Positions 14,872-23,455 of a DNA stretch of 27,526 bases are shown here, in pieces. The position numbers were made by a program, and so were the translations under genes. The stretch is from an uncultured Eubacterium sp. (GTDB lineage Bacteria > Bacillota > Clostridia > Lachnospirales > Lachnospiraceae), in assembly GCA_900545725.1 (NCBI GenBank), contig URAI01000025.1:1-27526 (forward strand), read 5' to 3'. The notes beneath the pieces are model-generated. The model was not told the DNA's origin. It did not search any database and saw only the letters and a program-made list of their open reading frames with translations. Within the stretch, counting starts at the first letter, position 1; the number at the start of each line of letters is the position of its first letter.

Positions 14872-16161
14872 ATGAGTTTTAAAGTAGAACAGATGGAAGA
14901 AAAGAATATGGTAAAGCTCGTAATTGAGACTACTGCAGAAGAATTTGAAAAGGGTCTTAATGAAGCTTATAATAAGAATAAAGGAAAGATAACTCTTCCG
15001 GGCTTTAGAAAAGGTAAGGCTCCACGTAAGATGGTTGAAAAGTTTTATGGAGCAGAAGTTTTCTATGAAGATGCTGCTAATGCAATCATTCCAGAAGCAT
15101 ATGCAGAAGCTGCAGAAGAAAGCAAATTAGAAATCGTTTCACAGCCTAAGATTGACGTTGTTCAGTTAGAGCAGGGTAAGCCATTCATCTTCTCAGCAGA
15201 AGTAGCTGTTAAGCCGGAAGTTGAACTTGGACAGTATAAGGGTGTTGAAGTAGCTAAGGTTGATTCAGAAGTTACAGATGAAGATATTGCTAATGAACTT
15301 AAGAAGGTTCAGGAACAGAACTCAAGAACAATCAGCGTAGCTGAAAGAGCTGTTAAAGATGGTGATATGACAGTTATCGACTTTGAAGGTTTTGTAGATG
15401 GTAAAGCATTTGAAGGCGGTAAGGGAGAAAATTACCCACTTACAATTGGTTCTCATTCATTCATCGATACATTTGAAGACCAGATTATCGGTATGAATAT
15501 CGGTGATGAAAAGGAAATCAACGTAACATTCCCAGAAGAATACCATGCTGAAGAATTAAAGGGTAAGCCGGCAACATTCAAGGTTAAGGTTAATGAGATT
15601 AAAGAAAAGCAGCTTCCAGAGCTTGATGATGATTTTGCTCAGGATGTATCTGACTTCGATACAATGGATGCTTATAAGGAAAGCTTAGTTTCACAGTTAA
15701 AGGAACGTAAGGCTAACGAAGCTAAGGTTAAGAAGGAAGACGAAGCTATGGAAAAGATCATCGAAGCTGCAAAGATGGATATTCCAGAAGCTATGATTAA
15801 TACACAGGTAAACAGAATGGCAGAAGACTTCGCAAGAAGATTACAGCAGCAGGGATTATCAATTGAACAGTACTTCCAGTATACAGGTATGACAGCAGAA
15901 AAGATTATTGATGATATGAAGCCTGAAGCTCTTACAAGAATTAAGAGCAGACTTGTTCTTGAAGCTATCGTTAAGGCTGAAAACATCGAAGTATCTGATG
16001 ATGAAGTTAATGCAGAACTTCAGAAGATGGCTGATATGTATAAGATGGAACTTGACAAGGTTAAGGAATTAATGGGTGAAGCTGAGATGAAGCAGGTTAA
16101 AGAAGACCTTGCAGTTCAGAAGGCAGTTGACTTAATCGTTGATACAGCAGTAGAAAAGTAA
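14872..16161 (+). CDS. tig: Trigger factor (ribosome-associated chaperone, prolyl isomerase)
   Basis: A 429-residue chaperone that binds the ribosome exit site and shields nascent chains. The ribosome-docking signature GFRKGKAP is at residues 44-51. The FKBP-type prolyl isomerase domain spans about 160-245 (VKDGDMTVIDFEGFVDGKAF, then TFPEEYHAEELKGK), and the long helical substrate-cradling C-terminal domain fills the rest. Codon use is strongly biased, in keeping with high expression. It heads the tig-clpP-clpX-lon group, an order common in Firmicutes and other bacteria. The 366 nt separating it from clpP is large and structured, so clpP may have its own promoter. Confidence 0.97.
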   Translation: MSFKVEQMEEKNMVKLVIETTAEEFEKGLNEAYNKNKGKITLPGFRKGKAPRKMVEKFYGAEVFYEDAANAIIPEAYAEAAEESKLEIVSQPKIDVVQLEQGKPFIFSAEVAVKPEVELGQYKGVEVAKVDSEVTDEDIANELKKVQEQNSRTISVAERAVKDGDMTVIDFEGFVDGKAFEGGKGENYPLTIGSHSFIDTFEDQIIGMNIGDEKEINVTFPEEYHAEELKGKPATFKVKVNEIKEKQLPELDDDFAQDVSDFDTMDAYKESLVSQLKERKANEAKVKKEDEAMEKIIEAAKMDIPEAMINTQVNRMAEDFARRLQQQGLSIEQYFQYTGMTAEKIIDDMKPEALTRIKSRLVLEAIVKAENIEVSDDEVNAELQKMADMYKMELDKVKELMGEAEMKQVKEDLAVQKAVDLIVDTAVEK

Positions 16162-16182
16162 TTAAAATTATTAAGTATTGTT

Positions 16183-16286
16183 TATCCGGTAATATATTGA
16201 TAATAAGAATGGTTACTATTAATATGCAGTCTTATATAGTATAGGCGTATTATAAATGGAATATAATCATTGGATATTACTGGATA
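16183..16286. repeat. Inverted repeat in the tig-clpP spacer (outer left)
   Basis: TATCCGGTAATAT at 16183-16195 pairs with ATATTACTGGATA at 16274-16286, with one G-T wobble. The 78-nt loop is AT-rich and shows no ORF. It begins 21 nt after the tig stop codon. Confidence 0.6.
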
Positions 16287-16299
16287 AATACCATATATA

Positions 16300-16407
16300 G
16301 TGACCGGGGATGTGGTTGCTGAGACAGATAAATTCATACAGCTTATAAATATTTATTTTATAATTTGTACAATTTTCTTAAAAGCAGCAGCCACATATAC
16401 CGGTCAC
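16300..16407. repeat. Long inverted repeat upstream of clpP
   Basis: 16300-16321 (GTGACCGGGGATGTGGTTGCTG) pairs with 16385-16407, keeping GTGACCGG, ATGTGG and TGCTG blocks with a short central mismatch and one wobble. The loop is about 63 nt. Neighbouring inverted pairs flank it on both sides, so the whole spacer may fold as consecutive hairpins. It may be a structured clpP leader, an operator region, or the remains of a mobile repeat. Confidence 0.65.
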
Positions 16408-16418
16408 AGATGGCATAC

Positions 16419-16480
16419 GGCTGATTTGTGCAGCAGGCGTCACAAAACAGTCTTTATTGCATAGCCGATTTGATATTTGG
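16419..16480 (+). repeat. Partial relative of the interspersed repeat (B-like module)
   Basis: GGCTGATTTGTGCAGCAGGC, then GTCACAAAACAG, CTTTA and TAGCC match the same order of blocks at 22342-22400. Each copy has a small inner hairpin (TTTGTG ... CACAAA) within an outer GGCT/AGCC pair. It ends about 50 nt before the clpP start. Confidence 0.55.
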
Positions 16481-16527
16481 CATGCGATTCATACAGCATA
16501 AAAAATGCCTGCGGAATGGAGATTAAT

Positions 16528-17109
16528 ATGAGTTTTGTACCTTACGTCATTGAACAGAACAGTCGTGGAGAAAGATCATATGATATCTACTCAAGACTTT
16601 TAAAAGACAGAATCGTATTTTTAGGAGAAGAGGTTACAGATGTTTCAGCTAATCTTATAGTTGCGCAGATGCTTTTCCTTGAAGCAGAAGATCCTAATAA
16701 GGACATACATTTTTATATCAACAGTCCGGGTGGTTCAGTATCAGCAGGTTTTGCAATATATGATACAATGCAGTATATTAAGTGTGATGTATCAACAATA
16801 TGTATGGGACTTGCAGCAAGTATGGGAGCATTCCTTCTTTCAGGCGGTACAAAGGGAAAGAGACTTGCACTTCCTAACGCAGAGATTATGATACATCAGC
16901 CATCAGGCGGAGCAAGAGGACAGGAAACAGAGATTCGTATTGTTGCAGAGAATATCTTAAAGACAAGAAATAAGTTAAATGAAATCCTTGCTGCTAATAC
17001 AGGTAAGTCTGTAGAAGAGATAGCACGTGATACAGAGCGTGATAATTATATGACAGCTCAGGAAGCTCTTGCATATGGTCTTATTGACAAAGTTGTTGAA
17101 AAGAGATAA
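16528..17109 (+). CDS. clpP: ATP-dependent Clp protease proteolytic subunit
   Basis: A 193-residue serine protease subunit that forms the tetradecameric chamber used with ClpX. The catalytic triad Ser98, His123 and Asp172 is intact (GLAASMG, MIHQPSGGARGQ, ERDNYM). An upstream TTG at 16477 would add 17 residues that do not belong to the family. ATG 16528 gives the standard MSFVPYVIEQ start. Its ribosome site is the GGAG of TGCGGAATGGAG, a leader shared with two other genes in the window. The protein works with ClpX encoded next, and trigger factor precedes it. Confidence 0.97.
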   Translation: MSFVPYVIEQNSRGERSYDIYSRLLKDRIVFLGEEVTDVSANLIVAQMLFLEAEDPNKDIHFYINSPGGSVSAGFAIYDTMQYIKCDVSTICMGLAASMGAFLLSGGTKGKRLALPNAEIMIHQPSGGARGQETEIRIVAENILKTRNKLNEILAANTGKSVEEIARDTERDNYMTAQEALAYGLIDKVVEKR

Positions 17110-17133
17110 AATTAAAGATTGTATTTATGGTTG

Positions 17134-17165
17134 TAGCTCACTGCAGCTTAAGCTGTAGTGAGCTA
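17134..17165. other. Strong hairpin between clpP and clpX
   Basis: TAGCTCACTGCAGC (17134-17147) and GCTGTAGTGAGCTA (17152-17165) form a 14-bp stem, with one wobble, closed by the tetraloop TTAA. Only TATTAAAAAA follows, with no T-run, so it looks like an mRNA-processing or 3'-end-stabilising stem. The rest of the 182-nt spacer holds further AT-rich palindromes and a strong clpX ribosome site (AGGAGGG). Confidence 0.75.
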
Positions 17166-17291
17166 TATTAAAAAATATGTTTATTTAGTGGTGTTATGAT
17201 ATTTTATAATAATATCGCAAGTAGTTATTTATTTTTATAAATAATAGTTATAATTGTTTTTTGATAAATATAGGAGTTTTAGGAGGGTTAG

Positions 17292-18563
17292 ATGGCAGGC
17301 AGAAATATGGATAATAAGTTAAGATGCTCATTTTGTAATAAAACTCAGGACCAGGTAAAGAAGCTTATTGCCGGACCTAATGGCACATATATATGTGATC
17401 AGTGTGTGGGAATATGCAGCGAGATATTAGACGAAGAATTTGAAGCAAATGAAGAATTTGATAATGATCCAATAGATGAAATGGATATTAATCTGTTAAA
17501 ACCTAAGGAAATTAAGGAATTTCTCGATGATTATGTTATCGGTCAGGATGAGGCAAAAAAAGTTCTTGCAGTTGCGGTATATAATCATTATAAGAGAATT
17601 ATGTCGGGCAGAAAGCTTGATGTGGAATTACAGAAGAGCAATATTCTTATGATGGGACCTACAGGTTCAGGTAAGACATTTTTAGCACAGAATCTTGCAA
17701 GGCTGCTTAATGTTCCATTTGCAATCGCAGATGCAACAACTCTTACAGAAGCAGGTTATGTAGGTGAAGATGTTGAAAATATTCTTCTTAAGCTTATTCA
17801 GGCAGCCGATTATGATGTTGAAAAAGCTCAATATGGAATAATCTATATTGATGAAATAGATAAGATAACTAAGAAATCTGAAAATGTTTCTATTACAAGA
17901 GATGTTTCAGGTGAAGGTGTCCAGCAGGCACTTCTTAAGATATTAGAAGGAACAATGGCATCTGTTCCACCACAGGGAGGAAGAAAGCATCCTCAGCAGG
18001 AGCTTATTCCTATTGATACAACTAATATATTATTTATATGTGGTGGTGCATTTGATGGTCTTGAAAAGATTGTTGAATCAAGAATGGATAAGAGTACAAT
18101 AGGATTTAATTCTATTTTAAAAGAGAAATCAGAAGATACAGTTGGTGAAGCTTTTCACAAGGTATTGCCACAGGATCTTATAAAGTTCGGGCTTATTCCT
18201 GAATTTGTTGGAAGAGTTCCTGTTATGGTTGCATTAGATTCACTGGACGAGGCAGCACTTGTAAGAATATTACAGGAGCCTAAGAATGCAATTATTAAGC
18301 AGTATCAGGCACTTTTCTCGCTTGATGAAGTAGAACTTGAATTTACACCGGAAGCTATTGAAGCAGTGGCTAAGAAGAGCTTTGAAAGAAAGACCGGTGC
18401 AAGAGGCTTACGTTCTATTCTTGAGTCAGTAATGAATGAAGTTATGTATGAGATTCCATCAGATGATAATATTTCAAAATGTATCATTACAAAAGAAGCA
18501 GTTGATGGAACTGTAAAACCTGTAATAGAATACAGGACAGAAAATGTATCACTTGAGGGTTAA
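17292..18563 (+). CDS. clpX: Clp protease ATP-binding subunit ClpX
   Basis: A 423-residue AAA+ unfoldase that selects and threads substrates into ClpP. The N-terminal zinc-binding domain has Cys12, Cys15, Cys35 and Cys38. Walker A GPTGSGKT is at residues 122-129, the pore loop GYVGEDVEN follows, and the Walker B region is IIYIDEIDKI. The ClpP-docking IGF loop is present (DKSTIGFNS). All expected elements are intact. Lon begins 7 nt after the stop codon, so the two are cotranscribed. Confidence 0.98.
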   Translation: MAGRNMDNKLRCSFCNKTQDQVKKLIAGPNGTYICDQCVGICSEILDEEFEANEEFDNDPIDEMDINLLKPKEIKEFLDDYVIGQDEAKKVLAVAVYNHYKRIMSGRKLDVELQKSNILMMGPTGSGKTFLAQNLARLLNVPFAIADATTLTEAGYVGEDVENILLKLIQAADYDVEKAQYGIIYIDEIDKITKKSENVSITRDVSGEGVQQALLKILEGTMASVPPQGGRKHPQQELIPIDTTNILFICGGAFDGLEKIVESRMDKSTIGFNSILKEKSEDTVGEAFHKVLPQDLIKFGLIPEFVGRVPVMVALDSLDEAALVRILQEPKNAIIKQYQALFSLDEVELEFTPEAIEAVAKKSFERKTGARGLRSILESVMNEVMYEIPSDDNISKCIITKEAVDGTVKPVIEYRTENVSLEG

Positions 18564-18570
18564 GAATATT

Positions 18571-20898
18571 ATGAAAAATATTATTTTACCTGTTATAGCA
18601 TTAAGAGGTATGACCGTGTTACCAGACATGGTCATACATTTTGATATAAGCAGAAAAAAATCTATTCATGCAATAGAAAAGGCGATGGAGGGAAGCCAGA
18701 AAGTATTTCTTACAGCACAAAAAAGTGTTGAGACGGCTGACCCATCATTGGAAGATCTATATGAAACAGGAACAATTGCAAGAATAAAACAGATAATAAA
18801 ACTTCCAAATAGTATTATAAGAGTTCTTGTCGAAGGAACACAAAAAGGACATATAAAGCAGCTTATTGAAAATGCAGATATGCTTGAGGCGGATATCCTT
18901 ATAGATGAGGAAAAGATACAGGAAGCAGACAGAATAACCAATAAGGCAATGATTACCGGTCTGCATGAACTGATAAGACAATATTCAGCAGTTAATGCCA
19001 AGATGAGTAAGGATATAATCAATCAGTGGCTGGGAATTAACAGTGCAAGAAAGCTGCTCGAAAGAATTGCTATTGATTATCCGATGGATTATACTCAAAG
19101 ACAGGATTTCTTAGAGATGACCTCACTGGAGGATATGTACACATATGCGGGTAGACAGCTTATAGAGGATATTAATGCCTACAGCATTAAAAATGAGCTT
19201 ACAGAACGTGTAAAAGCCAGTGTTGATAAGAATCAGAAGGATTATATTATAAGAGAACAGTTAAAAGTGCTTAATCAGGAGCTTGATGGAGAACAGGATG
19301 GTTCTGAAATTGATGAGTTTTATGAAGCTGTAGATAATCTTAACGCATCTGATGAAATCAGGGACAAGATTAGAAAAGAGATAAAGCGTTATAAGATACT
19401 TTCACAAGGTTCGGCAGAAGCTAATGTTGAGAGAGCTTATATTGAAACTCTTCTTGAGATGCCTTGGGATAATATGTCCGAGGATAATAATGACCTTGAG
19501 AAAGCACAGGATATACTTGACAAAGACCATTATGGAATGAAAAAGGTAAAGGAAAGAATACTTGAAACACTTGCAGTAAGAAATATTACTTCCAAATCAG
19601 ATGCACCTATAATATGTCTTGTCGGACCTCCAGGAACGGGTAAGACAAGTATTGCACGTTCAGTAGCAAGGGCGTTGAATAAAAAGTATGTCCGGATATG
19701 CCTTGGTGGTGTAAGAGATGAAGCTGAGATACGAGGCCATAGAAAGACTTATGTAGGCGCTATGCCGGGAAGAATAATTACCGGTTTTAAATCAGCAGGT
19801 GTTAAGAATCCTCTTATACTTCTGGATGAGATTGATAAGATAAGCAGTGATTATAAGGGAGATACAGCATCAGCATTGTTAGAAGTGCTTGATAGTGAAC
19901 AAAATTCTCATTTTATTGACCATTATATAGAACTGCCAACAGACCTGTCACAGGTATTATTTATAGCCACAGCTAATGATTTATCAGATGTAAGCAGACC
20001 GCTGCTGGACAGAATGGAGATAATTGAGATAAGCAGTTATACCAAAAATGAAAAGATGCATATTGCAAAAGAGCATATTATTCCTAAGCAGCTTGAGAAG
20101 AATGGACTTACAAAGAACAGGTTAAAGATAAGTGATAAGGCACTTGATAAGATAATTGAAGGTTATACAAGGGAAGCCGGAGTCAGAAGTCTTGAAAGGC
20201 AGATAGCCGCAATATGCAGAAAGGCTGTAAGGAAGTTATATGTCAATGGAGCTCTTGATAAAGATAAGGTTATAAGAGTAAGTGAAAGAAATCTTGAGGA
20301 CATGCTTGGAAAGATTAAATTCGAACCATATCCGGCTAACAAAAAGAGTGATATCGGTATTGTAAGAGGGCTCGCATGGACAAGTGCCGGAGGAGATACT
20401 CTGGAGATAGAAGTTAATCATATGCCGGGTAAGGCAGATATGATTCTTACGGGACAGATGGGTGATGTAATGCAGGAATCAGCAAGAATTGCACTTACAT
20501 ATGTTCGTTCAGTTATTTCAAAAAATCCTTATAATATTGACAGCGACTTTTTTGAAAATAATTGTATACATCTTCATATTCCTGAGGGGGCAGTTCCGAA
20601 GGATGGACCATCGGCAGGTGTTACAATGGCAACAGCAATCCTTTCGGCAGTAGCAGGTATACCGGTAAGAGCTGATGTTGCAATGACAGGAGAGATTAAT
20701 CTCAGAGGCCGGGTGCTTCCTATCGGAGGACTAAAAGAAAAGCTTCTTGCAGCTAAGAGTGCAGGAATAAAAAAAGTCCTTGTTCCGGTTAAGAACAGAC
20801 GTGATGTGGAAGAATTTGATGAAGAGATTACATCAGGATTAGACATTGAATATATGGAAAATATGAAACAGGTGCTTGATAATGCGCTCGACAGATAA
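18571..20898 (+). CDS. lon: ATP-dependent protease La
   Basis: A 775-residue AAA+ serine protease that degrades misfolded and regulatory proteins. The N-terminal substrate-binding domain (LPVIALRGMTVLPDMV) is followed by the ATPase domain, with Walker A GPPGTGKTS at residues 352-360 and LLDEIDKI. The proteolytic domain has the catalytic dyad Ser681 (PKDGPSAG) and Lys722 (GGLKEKLLAAK). An in-frame ATG at 18544 lies inside clpX and adds nine residues. ATG 18571 gives the normal family start, with GAGGG 11 nt upstream inside the clpX stop region. It completes the tig-clpP-clpX-lon group. Confidence 0.97.
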   Translation: MKNIILPVIALRGMTVLPDMVIHFDISRKKSIHAIEKAMEGSQKVFLTAQKSVETADPSLEDLYETGTIARIKQIIKLPNSIIRVLVEGTQKGHIKQLIENADMLEADILIDEEKIQEADRITNKAMITGLHELIRQYSAVNAKMSKDIINQWLGINSARKLLERIAIDYPMDYTQRQDFLEMTSLEDMYTYAGRQLIEDINAYSIKNELTERVKASVDKNQKDYIIREQLKVLNQELDGEQDGSEIDEFYEAVDNLNASDEIRDKIRKEIKRYKILSQGSAEANVERAYIETLLEMPWDNMSEDNNDLEKAQDILDKDHYGMKKVKERILETLAVRNITSKSDAPIICLVGPPGTGKTSIARSVARALNKKYVRICLGGVRDEAEIRGHRKTYVGAMPGRIITGFKSAGVKNPLILLDEIDKISSDYKGDTASALLEVLDSEQNSHFIDHYIELPTDLSQVLFIATANDLSDVSRPLLDRMEIIEISSYTKNEKMHIAKEHIIPKQLEKNGLTKNRLKISDKALDKIIEGYTREAGVRSLERQIAAICRKAVRKLYVNGALDKDKVIRVSERNLEDMLGKIKFEPYPANKKSDIGIVRGLAWTSAGGDTLEIEVNHMPGKADMILTGQMGDVMQESARIALTYVRSVISKNPYNIDSDFFENNCIHLHIPEGAVPKDGPSAGVTMATAILSAVAGIPVRADVAMTGEINLRGRVLPIGGLKEKLLAAKSAGIKKVLVPVKNRRDVEEFDEEITSGLDIEYMENMKQVLDNALDR

Positions 20899-20993
20899 AT
20901 ACATCAACATGGATATACAAAAAAAGTATCTATTGATTTAGTATACTAAAAAGGGTATTTATATAAAATTTGTTGTAATAGGAGTATAGAATA

Positions 20994-21019
20994 ACAGATA
21001 TAAAATTATAAATATCTGT
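20994..21019. other. Small hairpin before the engB ribosome site
   Basis: ACAGATAT at 20994-21001 is perfectly complementary to ATATCTGT at 21012-21019, ending 3 nt before AAGGAG (21023-21028). It could influence translation of engB. The rest of the 135-nt lon-engB spacer is AT-rich and shows nothing else. Confidence 0.4.
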
Positions 21020-21033
21020 AAAAAGGAGACAGG

Positions 21034-21621
21034 ATGGTAATTAAAAAAGTTAATCTGGACATTGTTATAGGTGTAACAAGCACTATTCCACAGACAGACC
21101 TTCCAGAGATTGCATTTGCCGGAAAATCAAATGTAGGTAAATCATCAATGATTAATGCACTGATGAATAGAAAATCATATGCAAGGACATCATCACAGCC
21201 GGGAAAGACACAGACAATTAATTATTATAATATTAATGACTGTATGTATCTTACAGACCTTCCAGGTTATGGTTATGCCAATGCAAATGAGGCTGTTAAG
21301 GCAAAATGGGGTAAGATGGTTGAGAAATATTTAAAGACATCTAAGCAGTTAAGACAGGTATTTCTGCTTATTGATATCAGACATGATCCATCTGCAAATG
21401 ATAAGATGATGTATGACTGGATAGTAGCTAGTGGATACCATCCTGTCATAGTAGCAACGAAACTTGACAAGATAAAGAGAAGTCAGGTTACAAAGCAGGT
21501 AAAAGCTATAAGAACAGGTCTTGGACTTGGAAAAGATGATATATTAATTCCATTTTCATCACAGACTAAGCAGGGGCTTGATACATTGTGGGAAGTAGTG
21601 GAAAATTATATACAGTCATAG
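21034..21621 (+). CDS. engB: Ribosome biogenesis GTPase EngB (YsxC)
   Basis: A 195-residue TrmE-Era-EngA-EngB-type GTPase needed for assembly of the 50S ribosomal subunit. G1 is GKSNVGKSS at residues 30-38, the switch region reads SQPGKTQTINYY, G3 is DLPGYGYA and G4 is TKLDK. The length is normal. Its position directly after lon is common in Firmicutes. ATG 21034 follows AAGGAG by 5 nt. It ends the plus-strand block and converges on the minus-strand DUF4364 gene. Confidence 0.97.
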   Translation: MVIKKVNLDIVIGVTSTIPQTDLPEIAFAGKSNVGKSSMINALMNRKSYARTSSQPGKTQTINYYNINDCMYLTDLPGYGYANANEAVKAKWGKMVEKYLKTSKQLRQVFLLIDIRHDPSANDKMMYDWIVASGYHPVIVATKLDKIKRSQVTKQVKAIRTGLGLGKDDILIPFSSQTKQGLDTLWEVVENYIQS

Positions 21622-21698
21622 ATTATAAAAAATGTTTTAAAACAGCTATTAAATACATTGTTATATATTCAAAAATAAATTTAATAATATTATTAAAA

Positions 21699-21734
21699 AA
21701 GCTGGTGTAATGATTATATTCATTACATCAGCTT
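21699..21734 (-). terminator. Terminator hairpin between convergent engB and the DUF4364 gene
   Basis: AAGCTGGTGTAATGA (21699-21713) and TCATTACATCAGCTT (21720-21734) form a 15-bp stem with one mismatch. On the minus strand the stem is followed by a T-run (complement of the A-run at 21695-21700), so it best serves the DUF4364 gene, whose stop codon lies inside the stem. On the plus strand there is no T-run, so it would serve engB only weakly. Confidence 0.75.
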
Positions 21735-22238
21735 ATGCATTACAAATTCATATATATCCTGACTTGCTTCTCTCCACTTTGTACATATTGCATCGGCCTG
21801 TTCTTTTAGAGGAACTGCGATATTCAACTCTATAAGATTAGTATCACCTTCTTTAACCTGACAATGTGCTATATAGTCACCTGAGGTGGCTTTATAGTAG
21901 TCAGAAATCGTTCCGACCTCACATTTCATATCATATTTATTAGTAATTATATACTGGTCAATCTCACCTCTTATAGTCGAAGAAATCTTACTATAGAAAA
22001 ATGAAATGGTTTCATCACCATCTTTTGTTAATTTGTACTGGGTGCTGTTTCTGTATGTCAGTACCTGGATAAATCCATCATCCGCTAATGAATTTAAAAC
22101 TTCCTGCAGCGTAAAGTAATTAGTGTATTGCTTATCTAACATAAATTCAGAAATCTGGGTGTTAGACAGAGGAAAATTAACTTTACTAAGCATATATAAA
22201 ATCATAAGTTTATACAAAGTAGATGCTTCTGTATTCAT
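21723..22238 (-). CDS. DUF4364 family protein
   Basis: A 171-residue protein matching the DUF4364 pattern found in Clostridia: TLYKLMILYMLSKVNFPLSN at the start, FTLQEVLNSLADDGFI, then a strand-rich C-terminal half. The first ~75 residues read like a winged helix-turn-helix, suggesting a DNA-binding or regulatory role, but no member with a known function comes to mind. It is minus-strand, alone, and its stop codon is inside the shared terminator. The 271-nt gap on its upstream side holds an interspersed repeat. Confidence 0.8.
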   Translation of the reverse strand: MNTEASTLYKLMILYMLSKVNFPLSNTQISEFMLDKQYTNYFTLQEVLNSLADDGFIQVLTYRNSTQYKLTKDGDETISFFYSKISSTIRGEIDQYIITNKYDMKCEVGTISDYYKATSGDYIAHCQVKEGDTNLIELNIAVPLKEQADAICTKWREASQDIYEFVMHKLM

Positions 22239-22287
22239 TATATAAATCCGTCCTTAATATATAAATATGTATATTATTAGGTATAAA

Positions 22288-22404
22288 TAGTGTGAAAAAT
22301 AATGCTGATACTCTTATTTTATCACAAGTTCATAAGTGAACTGGCTATTTGTGCCGCAGGCGCCACAAATCAGCCTTTATCATTTAGCCAAATCTGATAT
22401 CAGT
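22288..22404 (+). repeat. Short interspersed palindromic repeat, copy B
   Basis: The first ~37 nt match copy A1 (ATAGTGTGAAAAATAATGCTGATA ... TTATTTTATCACA form). The second module differs: GGCTATTTGTG, CCGCAGGCGC and CACAAAT give a hairpin, closed by TTAGCC at 22384-22389. This second module resembles 16419-16480. So the family appears modular, with a common 5' hairpin and exchangeable 3' parts. It lies between two minus-strand genes and contains no ORF. Confidence 0.6.
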
Positions 22405-22509
22405 TAAATAATACAAAATATTAATGATACAATACATCAATATGTATATGGCTGCATCTGCTCTGTAATATTTTGACATAGGTATGGCTGTGGTTATTAA
22501 TAGTTACAT

Positions 22510-23442
22510 CTATACAGGAATATATTCACTGCCCTGTATAATTGTATTTTCTTGTAAATATCTGTTAATTGTATTTATTACATTTTTCTTATTACTGCTC
22601 CATAGTGGTGCTATAAGAAGATTTTTCGGACCATCACCCGTCAGACGGTGTATTACACAGTCAGGAGGTAGAAGTTTTATTATTTTGCCGAGAATTTCAC
22701 TATACTGCGTTAAGCTTAAAATGTCAACACTTCCATTAAAATATTCTTGTGCTAAATCAGTATTTTTTAAAACATGTAACAGTTGCAGCTTTACACCTGA
22801 AATATTGCAATGTGAAAGATACTTTGCGGTTTCAAGTATCATGGACTCATTTTCTCCGGGAAGTCCTATAATCATATGGACAATTGGACGGATGCCAATG
22901 CGGTTAAGATTACGGACAGCTTCTTCGAATACATCAAGCGTATATCCACGTCTTATATATTTTGCAGTTCTTTCGTGAATTGTCTGTAAACCAAGTTCTA
23001 TCCATACGGGTTTGATACTGTTTAATTCGGCTAACAGCTCAATGATATCAGAAGACAGGCAGTCGGGTCTTGTAGCAATAGAAAGTATCCGTATCTCAGG
23101 ACGTTTAACCACGTCATAAAAGAGTCTGCGAAGATAATTAACATCAGCATAAGTATTAGTATAAGACTGAAAGTATGCAATATAGTCAGAGCCGGAATAT
23201 TTTCTGGAAACGAGAGCTTTGGCTGTGTCTATCTGTATGTCGATATTGTTGTCTTTTGAAAGAGCAGCACCGGTGAAATCACCTGATCCACCGGCACTGC
23301 AGAAAATACAACCTCTGTTATCAATCAGACCATCACGGTTGGGGCATGTCATACCGCCGCTTAATGATAGCTTATACATCTTTGTGTTATAAGTTTGTCT
23401 GATGTATTCGTTTAATGAATAATAATAAGGTCTCATAATCAA
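22510..23442 (-). CDS. Radical SAM protein, TIGR01212 (YhcC-like) family
   Basis: A 310-residue radical SAM enzyme. The iron-sulfur cysteines are Cys33, Cys45 and Cys48, in the family's wide-spaced motif (CPNRDGLIDNRGCIFC), followed by GGSGDF. Conserved downstream segments include YIAYFQSYTNTYADV, ARPDCLSS-like TRPDCLSSDII, WIELGLQTIHERT and HMIIGLPGE. The reaction is not assigned here. The start is uncertain: TTG 23442 lies 5 nt after AGGA, while ATG 23436 would drop two residues. It begins 13 nt after the malic enzyme stop codon, so the two form an operon on the minus strand, although no shared pathway is apparent. Confidence 0.88.
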   Translation of the reverse strand: MIMRPYYYSLNEYIRQTYNTKMYKLSLSGGMTCPNRDGLIDNRGCIFCSAGGSGDFTGAALSKDNNIDIQIDTAKALVSRKYSGSDYIAYFQSYTNTYADVNYLRRLFYDVVKRPEIRILSIATRPDCLSSDIIELLAELNSIKPVWIELGLQTIHERTAKYIRRGYTLDVFEEAVRNLNRIGIRPIVHMIIGLPGENESMILETAKYLSHCNISGVKLQLLHVLKNTDLAQEYFNGSVDILSLTQYSEILGKIIKLLPPDCVIHRLTGDGPKNLLIAPLWSSNKKNVINTINRYLQENTIIQGSEYIPV

Positions 23443-23455
23443 ATTTGTCCTGATA

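Noticed and set aside
22484..22978. Plus-strand 164-codon ORF
   Set aside because: It is entirely antisense to the radical SAM gene, has no ribosome site, and its protein is low-complexity and not family-like. The minus-strand gene has intact catalytic cysteines.
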